Shown here: positions 8,067 to 17,600 of the stretch, piece by piece
Position numbering within the stretch: the first letter of the stretch is position 1
Layout: the number at the start of each line of letters is the position of its first letter
Assembly (NCBI RefSeq): GCF_001693275.1
Contig: NZ_CP016477.1
Coordinates: forward strand, 1-64,000
Source of the DNA: Picosynechococcus sp. PCC 7117
GTDB lineage: Bacteria; Cyanobacteriota; Cyanobacteriia; Cyanobacteriales; MRBY01
DNA length: 64,000 nucleotides
Reading direction: 5' to 3'
Translations under genes and position numbers: made by a program
The notes under the pieces: generated by a model
The model's database searches: none
What the model was told of the DNA's origin: nothing
What the model saw: the letters and a program-made list of their open reading frames with translations, nothing else

Positions 8067-8822
8067 ATGTCCAATCTGCCCCAATCCTTTGAAGAAACCC
8101 TCGAACAAGCGAAAGCCGCAACCCTAAACAGTTTAGAAGCAGGCTGTGGGCGGATTTTAATTGAATTGTGCTTTCCTGAGATTGCCCTACAGGCCCAGGC
8201 CTTGGCGTGGAATTGGGCGCAACTATTTGTCGAAGAGTACGGTTCGGGACTGAAAATCTTCTTTCCGGATACGGGGGCAGCGGCGTTGGCGCGGCGGGAT
8301 TGGGGCGAAATTCCCTTTAAGGTGACGGATATCGGCACGTCGCGATCGCCGATCGAAAATAAAATCGGCGATGATGACCAAATTTTTATTATTGTCTGCC
8401 CGTCGGCGGTGGAAGTTGCCCAGGTCGAAAAGCTCTGTAACTTTGCTGGCGATCGCCCGGTGATTATGCTGATTCCCCAACTGGAGGATGTGTCCATTGT
8501 CGGGATTGGCTATGCGGCGCGGCAACTGCGGGAACGGTTTATCAGCACCCTCGAAACCGCCTACTACATCCGACCCTACGAAAGCGCGATGGTTTGGCGT
8601 TCTTATCCCTCGGCGTGGGAAGTGTATCTCGAAAAAGAAGCAGACCAATACGAACTGATTGCCAGCGAAACGACCAAACCCCTTGGCGAATATTTAGAGC
8701 GGCTGCTGTTGGCGGCGGTGGAACCCGAAGCGGGGGAAGCGGCTAATCCCAACGCACCGAAAATTAAGAAAACAGGACTGCTTGGGGGTCTGCAAAACTT
8801 CCTAAAAGCCCTCAGCAATTAA
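8067..8822 (+). CDS. DUF1995 family protein
   Basis: The 251-residue protein matches the DUF1995 family of cyanobacteria and plastids. It opens with LPQSFEETLEQAKAATLNSLEAG, has the conserved IELCFPEIALQAQALAW and IKIFFPDTGAAALA-like segments, a VVCPSAVEVAQVEKL block, and the motif YYIRPYESAMVWRSYPSAWEVY near residues 170-195. Plant relatives (LPA3-like) act in photosystem biogenesis, but a function for the cyanobacterial proteins is not settled. The last 35 residues are low-complexity followed by a short helix. The phosphoesterase gene starts only 19 bp after its stop, so the two are probably one transcript. Confidence 0.88.
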   Translation: MSNLPQSFEETLEQAKAATLNSLEAGCGRILIELCFPEIALQAQALAWNWAQLFVEEYGSGLKIFFPDTGAAALARRDWGEIPFKVTDIGTSRSPIENKIGDDDQIFIIVCPSAVEVAQVEKLCNFAGDRPVIMLIPQLEDVSIVGIGYAARQLRERFISTLETAYYIRPYESAMVWRSYPSAWEVYLEKEADQYELIASETTKPLGEYLERLLLAAVEPEAGEAANPNAPKIKKTGLLGGLQNFLKALSN

Positions 8823-8841
8823 GTTTGAGACCGCATAACTA

Positions 8842-9756
8842 ATGATTGATAACCGTTCACTAACCATTGCCGTGGTGGGAGATGTCCATGACCAATGGGA
8901 TGCCGTTGGCGATCGCCAAGCCCTAGAGATTCTTGGGGTAGATCTCGTGTTGTTTGTCGGGGATTTTGGCAACGAAGCGGTGAAATTAGTGCAACAAGTG
9001 GCGGATCTTCCTTTCCCGAAAGCCGTGATTTTAGGGAACCATGACGCCTGGTACACCGCCTCCGATTGGGGTCGCAAAAAAGCCCCCTACGACCATGCCA
9101 AAGAAGACCGTGTGCAAGCCCAGCTAGAGATTCTAGGAGAAACCCATGTGGGCTACGGCCATTTAGATTTACCGGAATTTCGGCTTTCGGTAGTCGGGGC
9201 GCGGCCCTTTAGTTGGGGGGGCGAAAAGTGGAAGAATAAGAAATTTTATGGCGATCGCTATGGCGTCCATGACTTTACGGAATCCACCGCGTTAATTGAG
9301 AAAAATATTGCGGCCTGTCAGTACGAAACCCTGATCTTTCTCGGACATAATGGCCCTACCGGATTGGGTTCGGAACCAGAAGATATGTGTGGTCGCGATT
9401 GGAATCCCCTGGGGGGTGATTTTGGTGATCCGGATTTTGCCCTGGCCCTGGCGATCGCCCGCCGTCAGAATAAGACAATTCCCCTAGTCACCTTTGGCCA
9501 CATGCACCACAGCCTCCGGCACCGCAAAGATCGCCTGCGCACCCAATGCCAATTTTTAGACGAAACCCTCTATTTCAATGCCGCCCGCGTCCCCAGAATT
9601 CAAACCTACAATAATGGCGATCGCCGCCACAGTTTTTCTGTGATTACCCTCACCCAAGGCCGCCCAAGCAAAGCCGAACTGGTGTGGGTCAACCCAGCCA
9701 ACCAGCAGCAAACGAGAGCAATCCTCTGGTCGCTGCCCCTCAGCTCTCTTCCGTAA
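8842..9756 (+). CDS. TIGR04168-type calcineurin-like metallophosphoesterase
   Basis: This 304-residue protein is a binuclear-metal phosphoesterase. The metal-ligand motifs are all visible in order: VVGDVHDQWD near residue 12, LFVGDFGNEA near 35, ILGNHDAWY near 65, FLGHNGPTG near 165 and TFGHMHHSLR near 215. The length and cyanobacterial context fit the TIGR04168 family found in cyanobacteria and plants, whose substrate is unknown. It follows the DUF1995 gene closely. Its last 17 bp overlap the 3' end of the convergent VOC gene, so the two transcripts must run into each other. Confidence 0.9.
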   Translation: MIDNRSLTIAVVGDVHDQWDAVGDRQALEILGVDLVLFVGDFGNEAVKLVQQVADLPFPKAVILGNHDAWYTASDWGRKKAPYDHAKEDRVQAQLEILGETHVGYGHLDLPEFRLSVVGARPFSWGGEKWKNKKFYGDRYGVHDFTESTALIEKNIAACQYETLIFLGHNGPTGLGSEPEDMCGRDWNPLGGDFGDPDFALALAIARRQNKTIPLVTFGHMHHSLRHRKDRLRTQCQFLDETLYFNAARVPRIQTYNNGDRRHSFSVITLTQGRPSKAELVWVNPANQQQTRAILWSLPLSSLP

Positions 9757-10120
9757 TCTCGATCACGTTGCCGTCTGGATCTTGCAAAAATAAGGCCCGT
9801 CGCCCCGATGCGCTCATCTCATAGGGATAATTTTCTTCGTCCAACTGCGATCGCACTGCGTTCAGATCCTTCACACCGAAAGCAATGTGGGGATTCCGAC
9901 CTAACTTTTCTGGATTGGCTAATTTCGCCTGGAACGTCGGATCTTCGATCAAATGAACCTGCATCTGGGGTAATTGGTACCACACGCCACCGTAGTTAAA
10001 GGGTCGTTCTACCTTTGGTAGCCCCAGCAGTCGATCATAAAAGGCCGCTGCCCGCTGCACATCCGCCACCAAAATTGCTGTATGTAGACAACGGGTTACT
10101 TGAATCTGAGGCGTTACCAT
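9740..10120 (-). CDS. VOC family protein (glyoxalase/bleomycin-resistance fold)
   Basis: The 126-residue protein is a single vicinal-oxygen-chelate unit. It shows LHTAILVADVQRAAAFYDRLLGLP at the N terminus, VHLIEDP in the middle, PHIAFGVKDLNAV, and the ending LFLQDPDGNVIEITEES, with His, Glu and Glu residues at the usual metal positions. Such proteins range from lactoylglutathione lyases to dioxygenases and antibiotic-binding proteins, and the sequence does not say which. It is convergent with, and overlaps, the end of the phosphoesterase gene. Confidence 0.88.
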   Translation of the reverse strand: MVTPQIQVTRCLHTAILVADVQRAAAFYDRLLGLPKVERPFNYGGVWYQLPQMQVHLIEDPTFQAKLANPEKLGRNPHIAFGVKDLNAVRSQLDEENYPYEMSASGRRALFLQDPDGNVIEITEES

Positions 10121-10187
10121 ACTGAATTGCTTGCTTAATGCTTAGTTTGACTGCTCACGTTTCCTAAATTCAAGGGGAGACAACTCC

Positions 10188-10490
10188 CTAGGAATCCGTA
10201 GTTGCAAAATTAATCCAGCCTTCAATTTTAGGCCCGAGGCGAAACAATAGAGATTGGGCTAACCCTAAATGGTCAGCGACTAACAACAGTATCATTGCCT
10301 GGTCTTTTACGGTCGTCAGTTGGGTTGGGCAGGCCTCAAAATCTAGGGTTAAGACAGTAGATTCGCCCCAGACTTCACGATAAATTTGGCACCGACTGGG
10401 AAGCAGGGCCGTGAGTTGACGAAAGCGTTCTAAGGCTTCTTTTTCAAAGGCAGCACTACTACCTTGGGTCGAAAAAGGTTGGTGGTTCAT
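10188..10490 (-). CDS. Hypothetical protein, 100 residues
   Basis: I do not recognise a named family. The protein is soluble with a mixed helix/strand pattern: an N-terminal helix around EALERFRQLTALLPS, a strand pair around CQIYREVWGESTVLTLDFEA, and a helix DQAMILLLVADHLGLAQSLLFRLG. Codon use and GC content match the surrounding core genes. It is on the same strand as the VOC gene 67 bp further on, and the structured non-coding region lies upstream of its start. The reading frame is convincing; the function is unknown. Confidence 0.6.
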   Translation of the reverse strand: MNHQPFSTQGSSAAFEKEALERFRQLTALLPSRCQIYREVWGESTVLTLDFEACPTQLTTVKDQAMILLLVADHLGLAQSLLFRLGPKIEGWINFATTDS

Positions 10491-10631
10491 AGGGGGATTG
10501 TCGTTGATGACAAAACGCTGGCTTCTTCTTTTACCTTAAGGGTTGCTTTGGGGCTGTGGGGGCAGGCGTTAGAATTGTTATCAGAAAAGTCGCAGTAAGA
10601 CTCCGCTGTTCTAGGGCGGTGATATAAGATG

Positions 10632-11054
10632 ATCGCCTGACGCGAGGCAGAAGCAATTCCAATATCTAGGCATTTTGCTACACTGAATTCTAGCGGATAG
10701 GGTAATCAACCGCTCTAAAAACCCAGTAGCCTCACGGCTCTACGCTGAACCTTGACAATCAAAGATATCGGGTTCTATCCAATAGTTCTAGGTTCCCCCG
10801 TTCGGCTGAGCTCACGCGGAAGTCTCACAGCCGAAGCCTGTGGATAGGTAAAATCTTTGCAGGAACTAGACGACCAGCATTTGAAACAAAGCGTTTCAAG
10901 TCAAACAAACATTGGACAAATCCAACTACCCAGGGGCACTGGGAAAGTAACGCTTGGGGAGAGACCCACCTCTGGTTAGGGCTTCGCAAGGAATCCTAGG
11001 TAAGTGGACTCGCTGAACCAAGAATCCTCTCGCCTTTAGGCAGGGGAGTGTCAA
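10632..11054 (+). mobile_element. Transposase-less IS200/IS605-like element with a structured RNA body (HEARO/omega-RNA candidate)
   Basis: No protein frame is credible here. The right end (11027-11054) is a hairpin with arms CTCTCGCC and GGCAGGGGAG followed by GTGTCAA, the form of right ends in cyanobacterial IS200/IS605 elements, which are cut after TCAA. The left side has a short hairpin GCCT/AGGC at 10635-10648. Between them hairpins are packed closely: AGCGG/CCGCT (10692-10714), GTAG/CTAC with inner GCC/GGC (10726-10743), a nested stem CAAAGAT/ATCTTTG, TATCC/GGATA, TTCGGCTG/CAGCCGAA (10760-10859), TTGAAAC/GTTTCAA (10881-10899), TTGGA/TCCAA (10912-10925) and CCCAG/CTGGG (10929-10943). This fits a guide-RNA element of the IscB (HEARO) or TnpB kind that lost its protein. 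Ends and class are inferred by eye. Confidence 0.5.
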
Positions 11055-11209
11055 CTTTGTGAATTGAGCATGACAATAGTATGAAGAAATATCCCGGTCT
11101 TTCTTCTGGGCTTAGAGAAAAATTTTAAATTTGGAGGGGGTTTGGGAAAATAACGTAAGATCAAAATACCGTTTTCTTTTCACGGCCAATGTTTTTGTGG
11201 GGAACCTCA
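11055..11209. other. Intergenic stretch right of the IS200/IS605-like end
   Basis: This AT-rich stretch separates the element end from the next small gene. It presumably carries the promoter for the small gene and the AAA ATPase, but I could not pick out a convincing sigma-70 pair. Together with the 140 bp left of the element (10491-10631), it belonged to a normal intergenic region of about 300 bp before the element was inserted. Confidence 0.35.
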
Positions 11210-11440
11210 ATGGTTGAGTTTAATAGGCTGGTCAAAAAGGGAATTGATCGTAGTGTGAGACGGGGTCTCCTGAATCAAATTCGCCACGGCCTTGACATCA
11301 AATTTCCCCAGGATGCAGATCGCATTTTTGCCGATATTCAACAAATTCCCAGTCTGCACGGCCTCAAAATGATTGAGAATCAACTTTATCACCTCCAGAC
11401 AGTCGAGGAACTCCGTTTGCTCTATCGCAATTTACTCTAA
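11210..11440 (+). CDS. Small conserved-type helical protein upstream of the AAA ATPase
   Basis: This 76-residue helical protein starts at the ATG at 11210 (a frame-open ATG at 11189 is less likely; GGGGAA precedes 11210 at workable distance). It reads MVEFNRLVKKGIDRSV, then RRGLLNQIRHGLDIKFPQDA, and ends with EELRLLYRNLL. There is no membrane segment. The sequence suggests a compact three-helix domain, but I cannot name a family. It ends 26 bp before the ATG of the Ycf46-type ATPase and probably shares its transcript, so a link with that protein is plausible but unproven. Confidence 0.65.
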   Translation: MVEFNRLVKKGIDRSVRRGLLNQIRHGLDIKFPQDADRIFADIQQIPSLHGLKMIENQLYHLQTVEELRLLYRNLL

Positions 11441-11466
11441 GTCGGGTCGGGAGTTTGGGGAGAACC

Positions 11467-13005
11467 ATGGGCTTTTTGGATAACATTCACAGTTTAAAAA
11501 CCTTCATCTGTGCGTTTCATCCGATCATCGTCATTGAGACTGTCGAAGAGGAACGGGTAGAGGCGCTCCTGCGGGAAGTGGTCAAAGATTTACACATGCC
11601 CTTATTTGAATGGACGGTGAATTTGGGACTGGCCCCGACCCCAGGGACAAAATATGCGCCCCGCACCAATGACTATGCTCGACCGGGGGCGAACAAACCG
11701 ATCGCCTTTGAAAATACGGCAGATCCCCTCGATGTACTGAAATATATGGGCCAGATTGAACGCAATGGCATTTTTTGGCTCAAGGATTTTGCGCCCCACC
11801 TGGAGGATCCCAAAGTCATCCGGGAAGTACGGGAGTTGGCTGAGATTTATGGGGTTGTGAATTCGGCGATGGTGCTGACGGGGGAGTCGATCACTTTACC
11901 AAAGGCGATCGCCCACGATGCGGTGTATTTTGAACTGACCCTCCCGGATGGGGACGAACTGTACCAAACCCTGTCGGAGGTGATGCGGGAACTCAAGGTG
12001 CGCCACAAGCTAGCCATTACGCTCCAGGGGGAAGAACTGAATCAATTTGTTCACGCCCTCAGTGGGATGACCCTCAAGCAGGCGCGCCAGGCGATCGCCT
12101 ATGCTGCCTTGATCGACGGAGAACTCAACGGGGCCGACATCCTCAAGGTGATCCACCGCAAGGCCCAGATCCTCCGGGAAGAATCTCTCCTGGAACTCTT
12201 TCCCGTGGAAGAAAATACGGCGAAATTGGGGGGCTTTGTGGGTCTCAAACAATGGCTCAAGCGGGCTCAAGTAGGCTTTAGCTCGGCGGCAAAACGGGTG
12301 AATCTCCCGGCTCCGAAGGGGATTTTAATCGTTGGGGTGCAGGGTTGCGGGAAATCCCTCGCGGCGAAAACCATTGCTAGGGAATGGCAACTGCCCTTGT
12401 TAAAACTGGATGCGGGCCGCCTGTACAACAAATTTGTCGGTGAATCGGAGAAAAATTTCCGCCAAGCAATCAAACTGGCTGAATCCATGGCTCCGGCGGT
12501 GTTGTGGATCGATGAAATTGAAAAAAGCTTTGGTAATCCCAGCGGTGAGGGCGATGGGGGTCTGAGTTTACGTTTGTTTGGTTCGTTTTTAACTTGGCTC
12601 CAGGAGAAATCCCAGGAAGTTTTTGTCGTTGCAACGGCCAATGATCTATTGCAACTGCCGCCGGAACTACTGCGGAAAGGCCGCTTCGATGAAATTTTCT
12701 TTGTGGACTTGCCCAATGCCCAAGAGCGGGCGGCGATCTTTTCGATTCACCTGGCGCGCCATCGACAAAATGTCCAAGAGTTTGATCTACGCATCCTGGT
12801 GACGGCGGCGGCGGGCTATAGTGGCGCAGAGATTGAACAGGCAATAATTGCCGGGCTATACCAGGCTCTCTACGCCCAAACTCCCTTAACGACGGATGCG
12901 CTGGTGGCCCAGATGAAAAGTACGGTGCCCCTGTCGGTGTCGCGGCGGGAAGATGTGGAAAAATTACGGGCGATCGCCTCGGAACGTTTTGTGTCAGCGC
13001 GGTAA
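11467..13005 (+). CDS. ycf46: AAA+ ATPase, Ycf46/Slr0374 type
   Basis: The 512-residue protein matches the Ycf46 family of cyanobacteria and red-lineage plastids. A family-specific N-terminal half (about 1-260) begins [23 protein letters not shown]. The AAA+ core follows, with Walker [13 protein letters not shown] near 290, a pore-like [16 protein letters not shown], Walker [12 protein letters not shown] near 345, sensor 1 VVATAND near 385 and an arginine-finger region [15 protein letters not shown]. Slr0374 in Synechocystis has been connected with inorganic carbon acclimation; the same role here is an inference. The open frame reaches back to a TTG, but GGGGAG at 11457-11462 places the start at the ATG at 11467. 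rsmD starts 9 bp after it. Confidence 0.92.
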   Translation: MGFLDNIHSLKTFICAFHPIIVIETVEEERVEALLREVVKDLHMPLFEWTVNLGLAPTPGTKYAPRTNDYARPGANKPIAFENTADPLDVLKYMGQIERNGIFWLKDFAPHLEDPKVIREVRELAEIYGVVNSAMVLTGESITLPKAIAHDAVYFELTLPDGDELYQTLSEVMRELKVRHKLAITLQGEELNQFVHALSGMTLKQARQAIAYAALIDGELNGADILKVIHRKAQILREESLLELFPVEENTAKLGGFVGLKQWLKRAQVGFSSAAKRVNLPAPKGILIVGVQGCGKSLAAKTIAREWQLPLLKLDAGRLYNKFVGESEKNFRQAIKLAESMAPAVLWIDEIEKSFGNPSGEGDGGLSLRLFGSFLTWLQEKSQEVFVVATANDLLQLPPELLRKGRFDEIFFVDLPNAQERAAIFSIHLARHRQNVQEFDLRILVTAAAGYSGAEIEQAIIAGLYQALYAQTPLTTDALVAQMKSTVPLSVSRREDVEKLRAIASERFVSAR

Positions 13006-13014
13006 AATACCGGG

Positions 13015-13554
13015 ATGCGCATCTATGGCAATCGACAAATCAAAACTCTCCCTGGCGAACTAACGCGGCCCACCCTGGCAAAGGTGCGGGAGGCAATTTT
13101 TAATGTTTGGCAAGGACAGGTGTCTGGCTGCCGCTGGCTGGATCTTTGTGCGGGTTCTGGCTCCATGGGGGCTGAAGCATTATGTCGCGGCGCGGTGAAA
13201 GTTGTCGGCATTGAGAAAAATTCCCAGGCTTGCCGCATTATTCAAGAAAATTGGCAGAAAGTGGCTAAAGTTGACCAGGAATACCAAATTTTAAAAGGTG
13301 ATCTCCTCAAACGCTTAGAAAATTTAGGGGGTGAAACCTTTGATTTGATTTATTTTGATCCACCCTACGCCGCGAAACTCTACGACCGAGTTTTAACCAA
13401 AATTGTTGATTTAGAATTGCTCGCTCCCACCGGAGAATTGGCCGTGGAATATGACCCGAAACTCTGGCAACCCCTTGAATTACCGGGACTAGAGCTATTT
13501 AAAGAAAAAAGCTATGGCAAAACGGCGATCACCTTTTACTGTCCTGCTGATTGA
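13015..13554 (+). CDS. rsmD: 16S rRNA (guanine(966)-N2)-methyltransferase RsmD
   Basis: RsmD methylates G966 of 16S rRNA in the 30S subunit using S-adenosylmethionine. The 179-residue protein has normal length and all the family marks: RPTLAKVREAIFNVW near residue 20, the SAM motif LDLCAGSGSMGAEALCRGA near 42, VVGIEKNSQACRII, and the catalytic motif YFDPPYAAKLYDRVL (DPPY, N-type base methylation) near 118. It begins 9 bp after the AAA ATPase and is surely cotranscribed with it. A short repeat cluster begins right at its stop codon. Confidence 0.95.
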   Translation: MRIYGNRQIKTLPGELTRPTLAKVREAIFNVWQGQVSGCRWLDLCAGSGSMGAEALCRGAVKVVGIEKNSQACRIIQENWQKVAKVDQEYQILKGDLLKRLENLGGETFDLIYFDPPYAAKLYDRVLTKIVDLELLAPTGELAVEYDPKLWQPLELPGLELFKEKSYGKTAITFYCPAD

Positions 13555-13722
13555 CACTCCCCTGACCCCTCTCAAGAGGGGAATGGTTTGTGGGTGTTCT
13601 GGAAAGTCCCTAACATCCTCCCTAGAGGGAGGTGGCGCAGCCGGAGGGTGTTCTCTTCCCTGGAGGGGAATCAGAGGGGTGTCACCTAGAGGGAGGTGGC
13701 GAAGCCGGAGGGTGGAAGGGTG
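13555..13722. repeat. Cluster of short G/C-rich intergenic repeats
   Basis: Two direct copies of a 29-30 base unit begin at 13621 and 13685 (CCTAGAGGGAGGTGGCG, one variable base, then AGCCGGAGGGTG) and differ at one position. The left part TGACACTCCCCTGACCCCTC (13551-13570) is also found in inverted, slightly altered form at about 13654-13684, and CCTCCCTAGAGGGAGG (13617-13632) is itself a palindrome. This is the type of short mobile or amplified repeat scattered between cyanobacterial genes. It sits between the convergent rsmD and hydrolase genes, where its hairpins may also end transcription. Confidence 0.7.
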
Positions 13723-14610
13723 TTACCCCAAACGCTGCAACCAATCAAGGATCAAAGAATTAACCAAACTGGGATTTTCGTCGTGGGGACAGTGGCCTGC
13801 CCCCGGAATGGGATGAAACTCGACCCCGGCATTTTGCGCGGCGAGATCTTGGTAAATTTGCGAGCCTTTGATCGGTGTCCAGGGATCGCGATCGCCCCAA
13901 AGCACCAGTAAAGAATGTTGCCGTTTTGGTAAAAGTTCCGTCGGGCTATCCCCAGGAGGAGCCGTAATCACCGACGCAAAGACCTGTTGCGCCCCTGGAT
14001 CACAGGAAGGTTCGTAGAGCATCTCGACCAATTCATCGGTGACGGCTTGGCGATCGCCATAGACTTGATAAAGGGTATTTTTGATGCGCGATTTTTGACG
14101 CACCTGATTAAAAATAAATGGCCCCGTTAATCGCGAACTAACCAATTTCGCGAAAGTACCCATCACCACCCGTAACGGTAGAGCCAGTTCATCGGGGCGA
14201 TGGTTGAGGCCGCCCGCGCAGTTAATTAACACGCCCCCCGCACAGAGGTCAGGATAATTCGCTAACATCGCTAAACTGAGCAGACCGCCGATGGAATTGC
14301 CCACAAATACCGTGGGTTGCTGGATTTTCGCTTGCCAAAAATCGCGGAGTAAATCTTGCCATAGGTCGAGGCTATAGTCCCAGGCGGGTTTCGCTGAAGC
14401 GCCGAAGCCTAATAAATCTAAAGCAAAAACTTGATAACCCTGGGCTGCCAGGGCGGGAATGTTGTGTTTCCAGTGACCGATCGAAGCGCCAAACCCATGG
14501 ATCAGCAGGAGCGGTTGACCTTTCCCTTGGACGGTGTAGCGGATTTGTTGGTCGCGCCAAGTCCAATCGAGGGGCGTTAGGGCGGAAAGAGGAGTGACGG
14601 CCTGGGTCAT
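13723..14610 (-). CDS. Alpha/beta-fold hydrolase
   Basis: The 295-residue protein is a standard alpha/beta hydrolase. The oxyanion region is LLLIHGFGASIGHW near residue 30, followed by LLGFGASAKP, the nucleophile elbow VGNSIGGLLSL (Ser) near 105, a cap region, the acid region LVLWGDRDPWTP near 235 and the catalytic His in IPGAGHCPHDENP near 270. The frame is open to 14772, overlapping the WD40 gene, but the ATG at 14610 gives a normal N terminus. The substrate is unknown; relatives include haloalkane dehalogenase-like and pheophytinase-like proteins. It lies 62 bp downstream of the STAND gene on the same strand. Confidence 0.92.
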   Translation of the reverse strand: MTQAVTPLSALTPLDWTWRDQQIRYTVQGKGQPLLLIHGFGASIGHWKHNIPALAAQGYQVFALDLLGFGASAKPAWDYSLDLWQDLLRDFWQAKIQQPTVFVGNSIGGLLSLAMLANYPDLCAGGVLINCAGGLNHRPDELALPLRVVMGTFAKLVSSRLTGPFIFNQVRQKSRIKNTLYQVYGDRQAVTDELVEMLYEPSCDPGAQQVFASVITAPPGDSPTELLPKRQHSLLVLWGDRDPWTPIKGSQIYQDLAAQNAGVEFHPIPGAGHCPHDENPSLVNSLILDWLQRLG

Positions 14611-14672
14611 GGTTTTTGCGAAATGAAATCGGTGTAATGAAGTGAATGACTTACTTTTGTGAGTATAACGTG

Positions 14673-17600
14673 CTACTCCGGTGGGAGGTCGAGGAGGGCC
14701 GTACACAATTGGCGATCGCCTGGGCGTTGGCTGGGAGAAATTTTTAAATCGCCATAGATTAATAGTCGGCAACTTTTCTGGAGTAATTCATCGAGATCGA
14801 GATTCCAGAGAATGAGTTGATTGTTTTGATCTAAAGTGGCGATCGCCTTTCCTTGGGGCTGCCAGTGGAGTTGCGTGATCGGAGCTTGGTGCCCCGTGAG
14901 GCTGCCGAGGTAGGTGCCATCCAGTTGCCAAAATTGCAGATGATGGTTTTCTGTATTGGTGATCAACAAAGGTAAAGCACCGTAGAAACCGATGCGGTCG
15001 GGGCCATTGCTTTGGTGGTTGATTGCGCTGGGTTCCCCAAAGACGGGATTATTATTGTCGTAGGTCATTGGGTAAACGAACACCTGATGATTCCGCCCCG
15101 TCAAGCCAAGGTGACGACTATCCGCCCCAAATTGGAGATCCATGATTTCTGTGGCAAAGGGGGGAAATTGGGTCACAAGGAAGAAAGAATTATTCCGTCG
15201 CCGCTGCCAAATTTGCACGGTGCGATCGCCCGCTGCCGTCGCCAATAATTTTCCGTCGGGGCTGAATTGTAGGGCGGTAATTGGCCCCCGATGTTCCGTC
15301 AAGATCTGCAACAGTTCCCCAGTTTCCGTCCAGAGGCGCACCGTTTGATCCTGGCTGCCCGCCGCAAACATTTTCCCATCACGACTCCAGGCAACAACGT
15401 TAATTTTGTCCTGGAAGCCCCCCAGGGTTTGCAAAATCTGTCCATTTCTTTGGCGGAGCTTCACCCGGCGATCGTCTCCCCCGGTGACGAAGTGGTGACC
15501 CCGTGGTTGCCAGGCGAGATTGGTAATCGACTCATTGCTGGATTTTACGACTTGATCCTGGTGGGGCCACTGCCGCAAAGGTTGGTTGGGCTGGGCGAGC
15601 AGAAGCTGGAAACTATTCCCCACAAAGGCAAAGTCCGTAATGGGCACATCTGGGGCCATGGTTTGGCGATCGCCTGGGGGCCGAAAAACAGCCGGAATAA
15701 AATTTTGACTAAAGTCCCGCACCGTTGTTGCAGTAGTCGATGCAGCGAGGGTGCTGAAATTTTGTTCTAGGGCAAGGAGCACCTTAAGTCTGGTTGCGGG
15801 GGTAACGACATCATCGTCCTTATCATCCAGTCGTTGCAAGACCACCGCCGCCCGGATACTTTCCCGGAGAGCCTCGACGGGTTGGGCACCATCCTGGAGC
15901 ACCTTGGCAGCCTCGGCCAATTTCATCAAAATGGCGTTTTGCGCCCCTTGCCACCGTTGGTACCGTTGTAGTTCCACCCAGCGCAGACCAAATCCCAAGG
16001 CGATCGCCACCAGCCCCAAGCGCCAAACGGTGCCTACAGACAGCTTCCACCAGCGCCGCCAGAGCATTTCCCGTTCCCGACCAGTGATGCGCTGGAGCCA
16101 CTGTTGGGACTGAAAGGCTTGGTAGTGGTGCCGAATGGGTTCAACGAGATCGGGCCGGGCCAGTTGGTAGGACTCTTGGCCGCCATAGAGTTGAGCGCGA
16201 ATTAGCCCCGTTGTTTTAAAAATATGCAAAATGAGTTCTGCCTTTTCTTCCCCCAGGCGGCGATCGCCAAGGAATTGACGACCCAGTTGGAGGATGTCCG
16301 CCTTGGTGAGCACCAGTTGACTATGGCGCAAATCCGTAAAGTAATGGAGAAATTGCCAGGCCAAATCACGGTTTTCATCGCCGCAGTAGCGAATGATCCC
16401 CAGCAGCGATCGCTCCAACAGCAGCAATTTAGGCGGAAAGCCCAACCCTAAATATTCTTCCCTGGTATAAAGATGATCCTGGTGCAGTTGCGCGCCGATG
16501 ACCTGGAGTTCGAGGGGGCGAATTTCCCCGTGGCCATCCTGCAGATCCTGAATTAGTTGCTGCATTAACCCTTTGTCTAGGGGCAGTTTGGCCCAGGTTG
16601 CCACCTGTTCTAAAAGGGCGATCGCCGCATCGGGACACAGATTTCCCAGGCGATGGCGGAGACGGTGGTCAAAAAGATTGTGGTTCGCCTCCCCTAGATC
16701 CGCCCCTGCTTCCCAATCCAAAAGGGGCGCTAGGGCCTCGTTACGACAGGACAGGATTACTTTCACCGTTGGCAGTTGCAGACTTTGGGCCAAAAAGCGT
16801 AAAAAATCCTGACGCTCTTCCGGGTTGGGATATTGCAAGAAAAACTGCTCAAATTGATCAAAGATCAACACCGTCAAAGGGGCAAAATCTTGCTGCTGTT
16901 GGAGGTGAACGAGGGGATCTAAGCTGGGGGGATTGGGCCAGGGACAAAAAGGGCGATCGCCATGGAGTTGTTGCACCAGGCGGCGGGCCCACTGACCATA
17001 ATTTTTAAAATAAATAACCTGTACTGGCCGTCCATCTAGGGGTTGGCTTTGGAGTCTGGGGATCAGTCCTGCTCGAAGAAGGGAGGTTTTGCCCACAGCG
17101 GTAGCCCCATGGAGCAAAATCAGGTTGGGTTGGGGGCGCTGCAACCGATGGAGCAAGGTCTGGAGATCCTGATCTCGTTGGGAACCCTGGAGCATCACCA
17201 GACTGAGAGGATCATAGGGCGAACACAGGTTCCGTTGCAGCTGATCTGGTAGGGGTTGAGTCCCCACAAAAGGCCGCCAACCCCAGCTTTGTTCGTATTG
17301 TTGGCGTTCCCAGGCGAGGTCAAAGGCCTGGCGATAGTCCTTACCTTGTCGGTAAAGATCACCCAGACAAGCAAAAATCTGATCATAGAGCCGTTGTTGC
17401 CAGTGGCCCCAGGGAATAGGTAATGTTTTGGGCGCTGTGAGTTGGCTGCGGCTGGGCGGCAGAATTTCTTCTAGGGTGGCGATCGCCTGGGCAAATTGAC
17501 CAAGGGCTTGGTTTGCTTGGGCCAAAATAAAGGCACTCCAAGCTCTGACCACCACTGGGGGCGCTTCATCCAGGGCTTGGCAATGTTCTAGGGCTGTTTG

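Noticed and set aside
10600-11060. RNase P RNA, 6S RNA or a group I/II intron
   Set aside because: The conserved RNase P core segments, the long single 6S hairpin with its central bulge, and the intron catalytic core sequences are all missing; no split tRNA or other host gene flanks the region.
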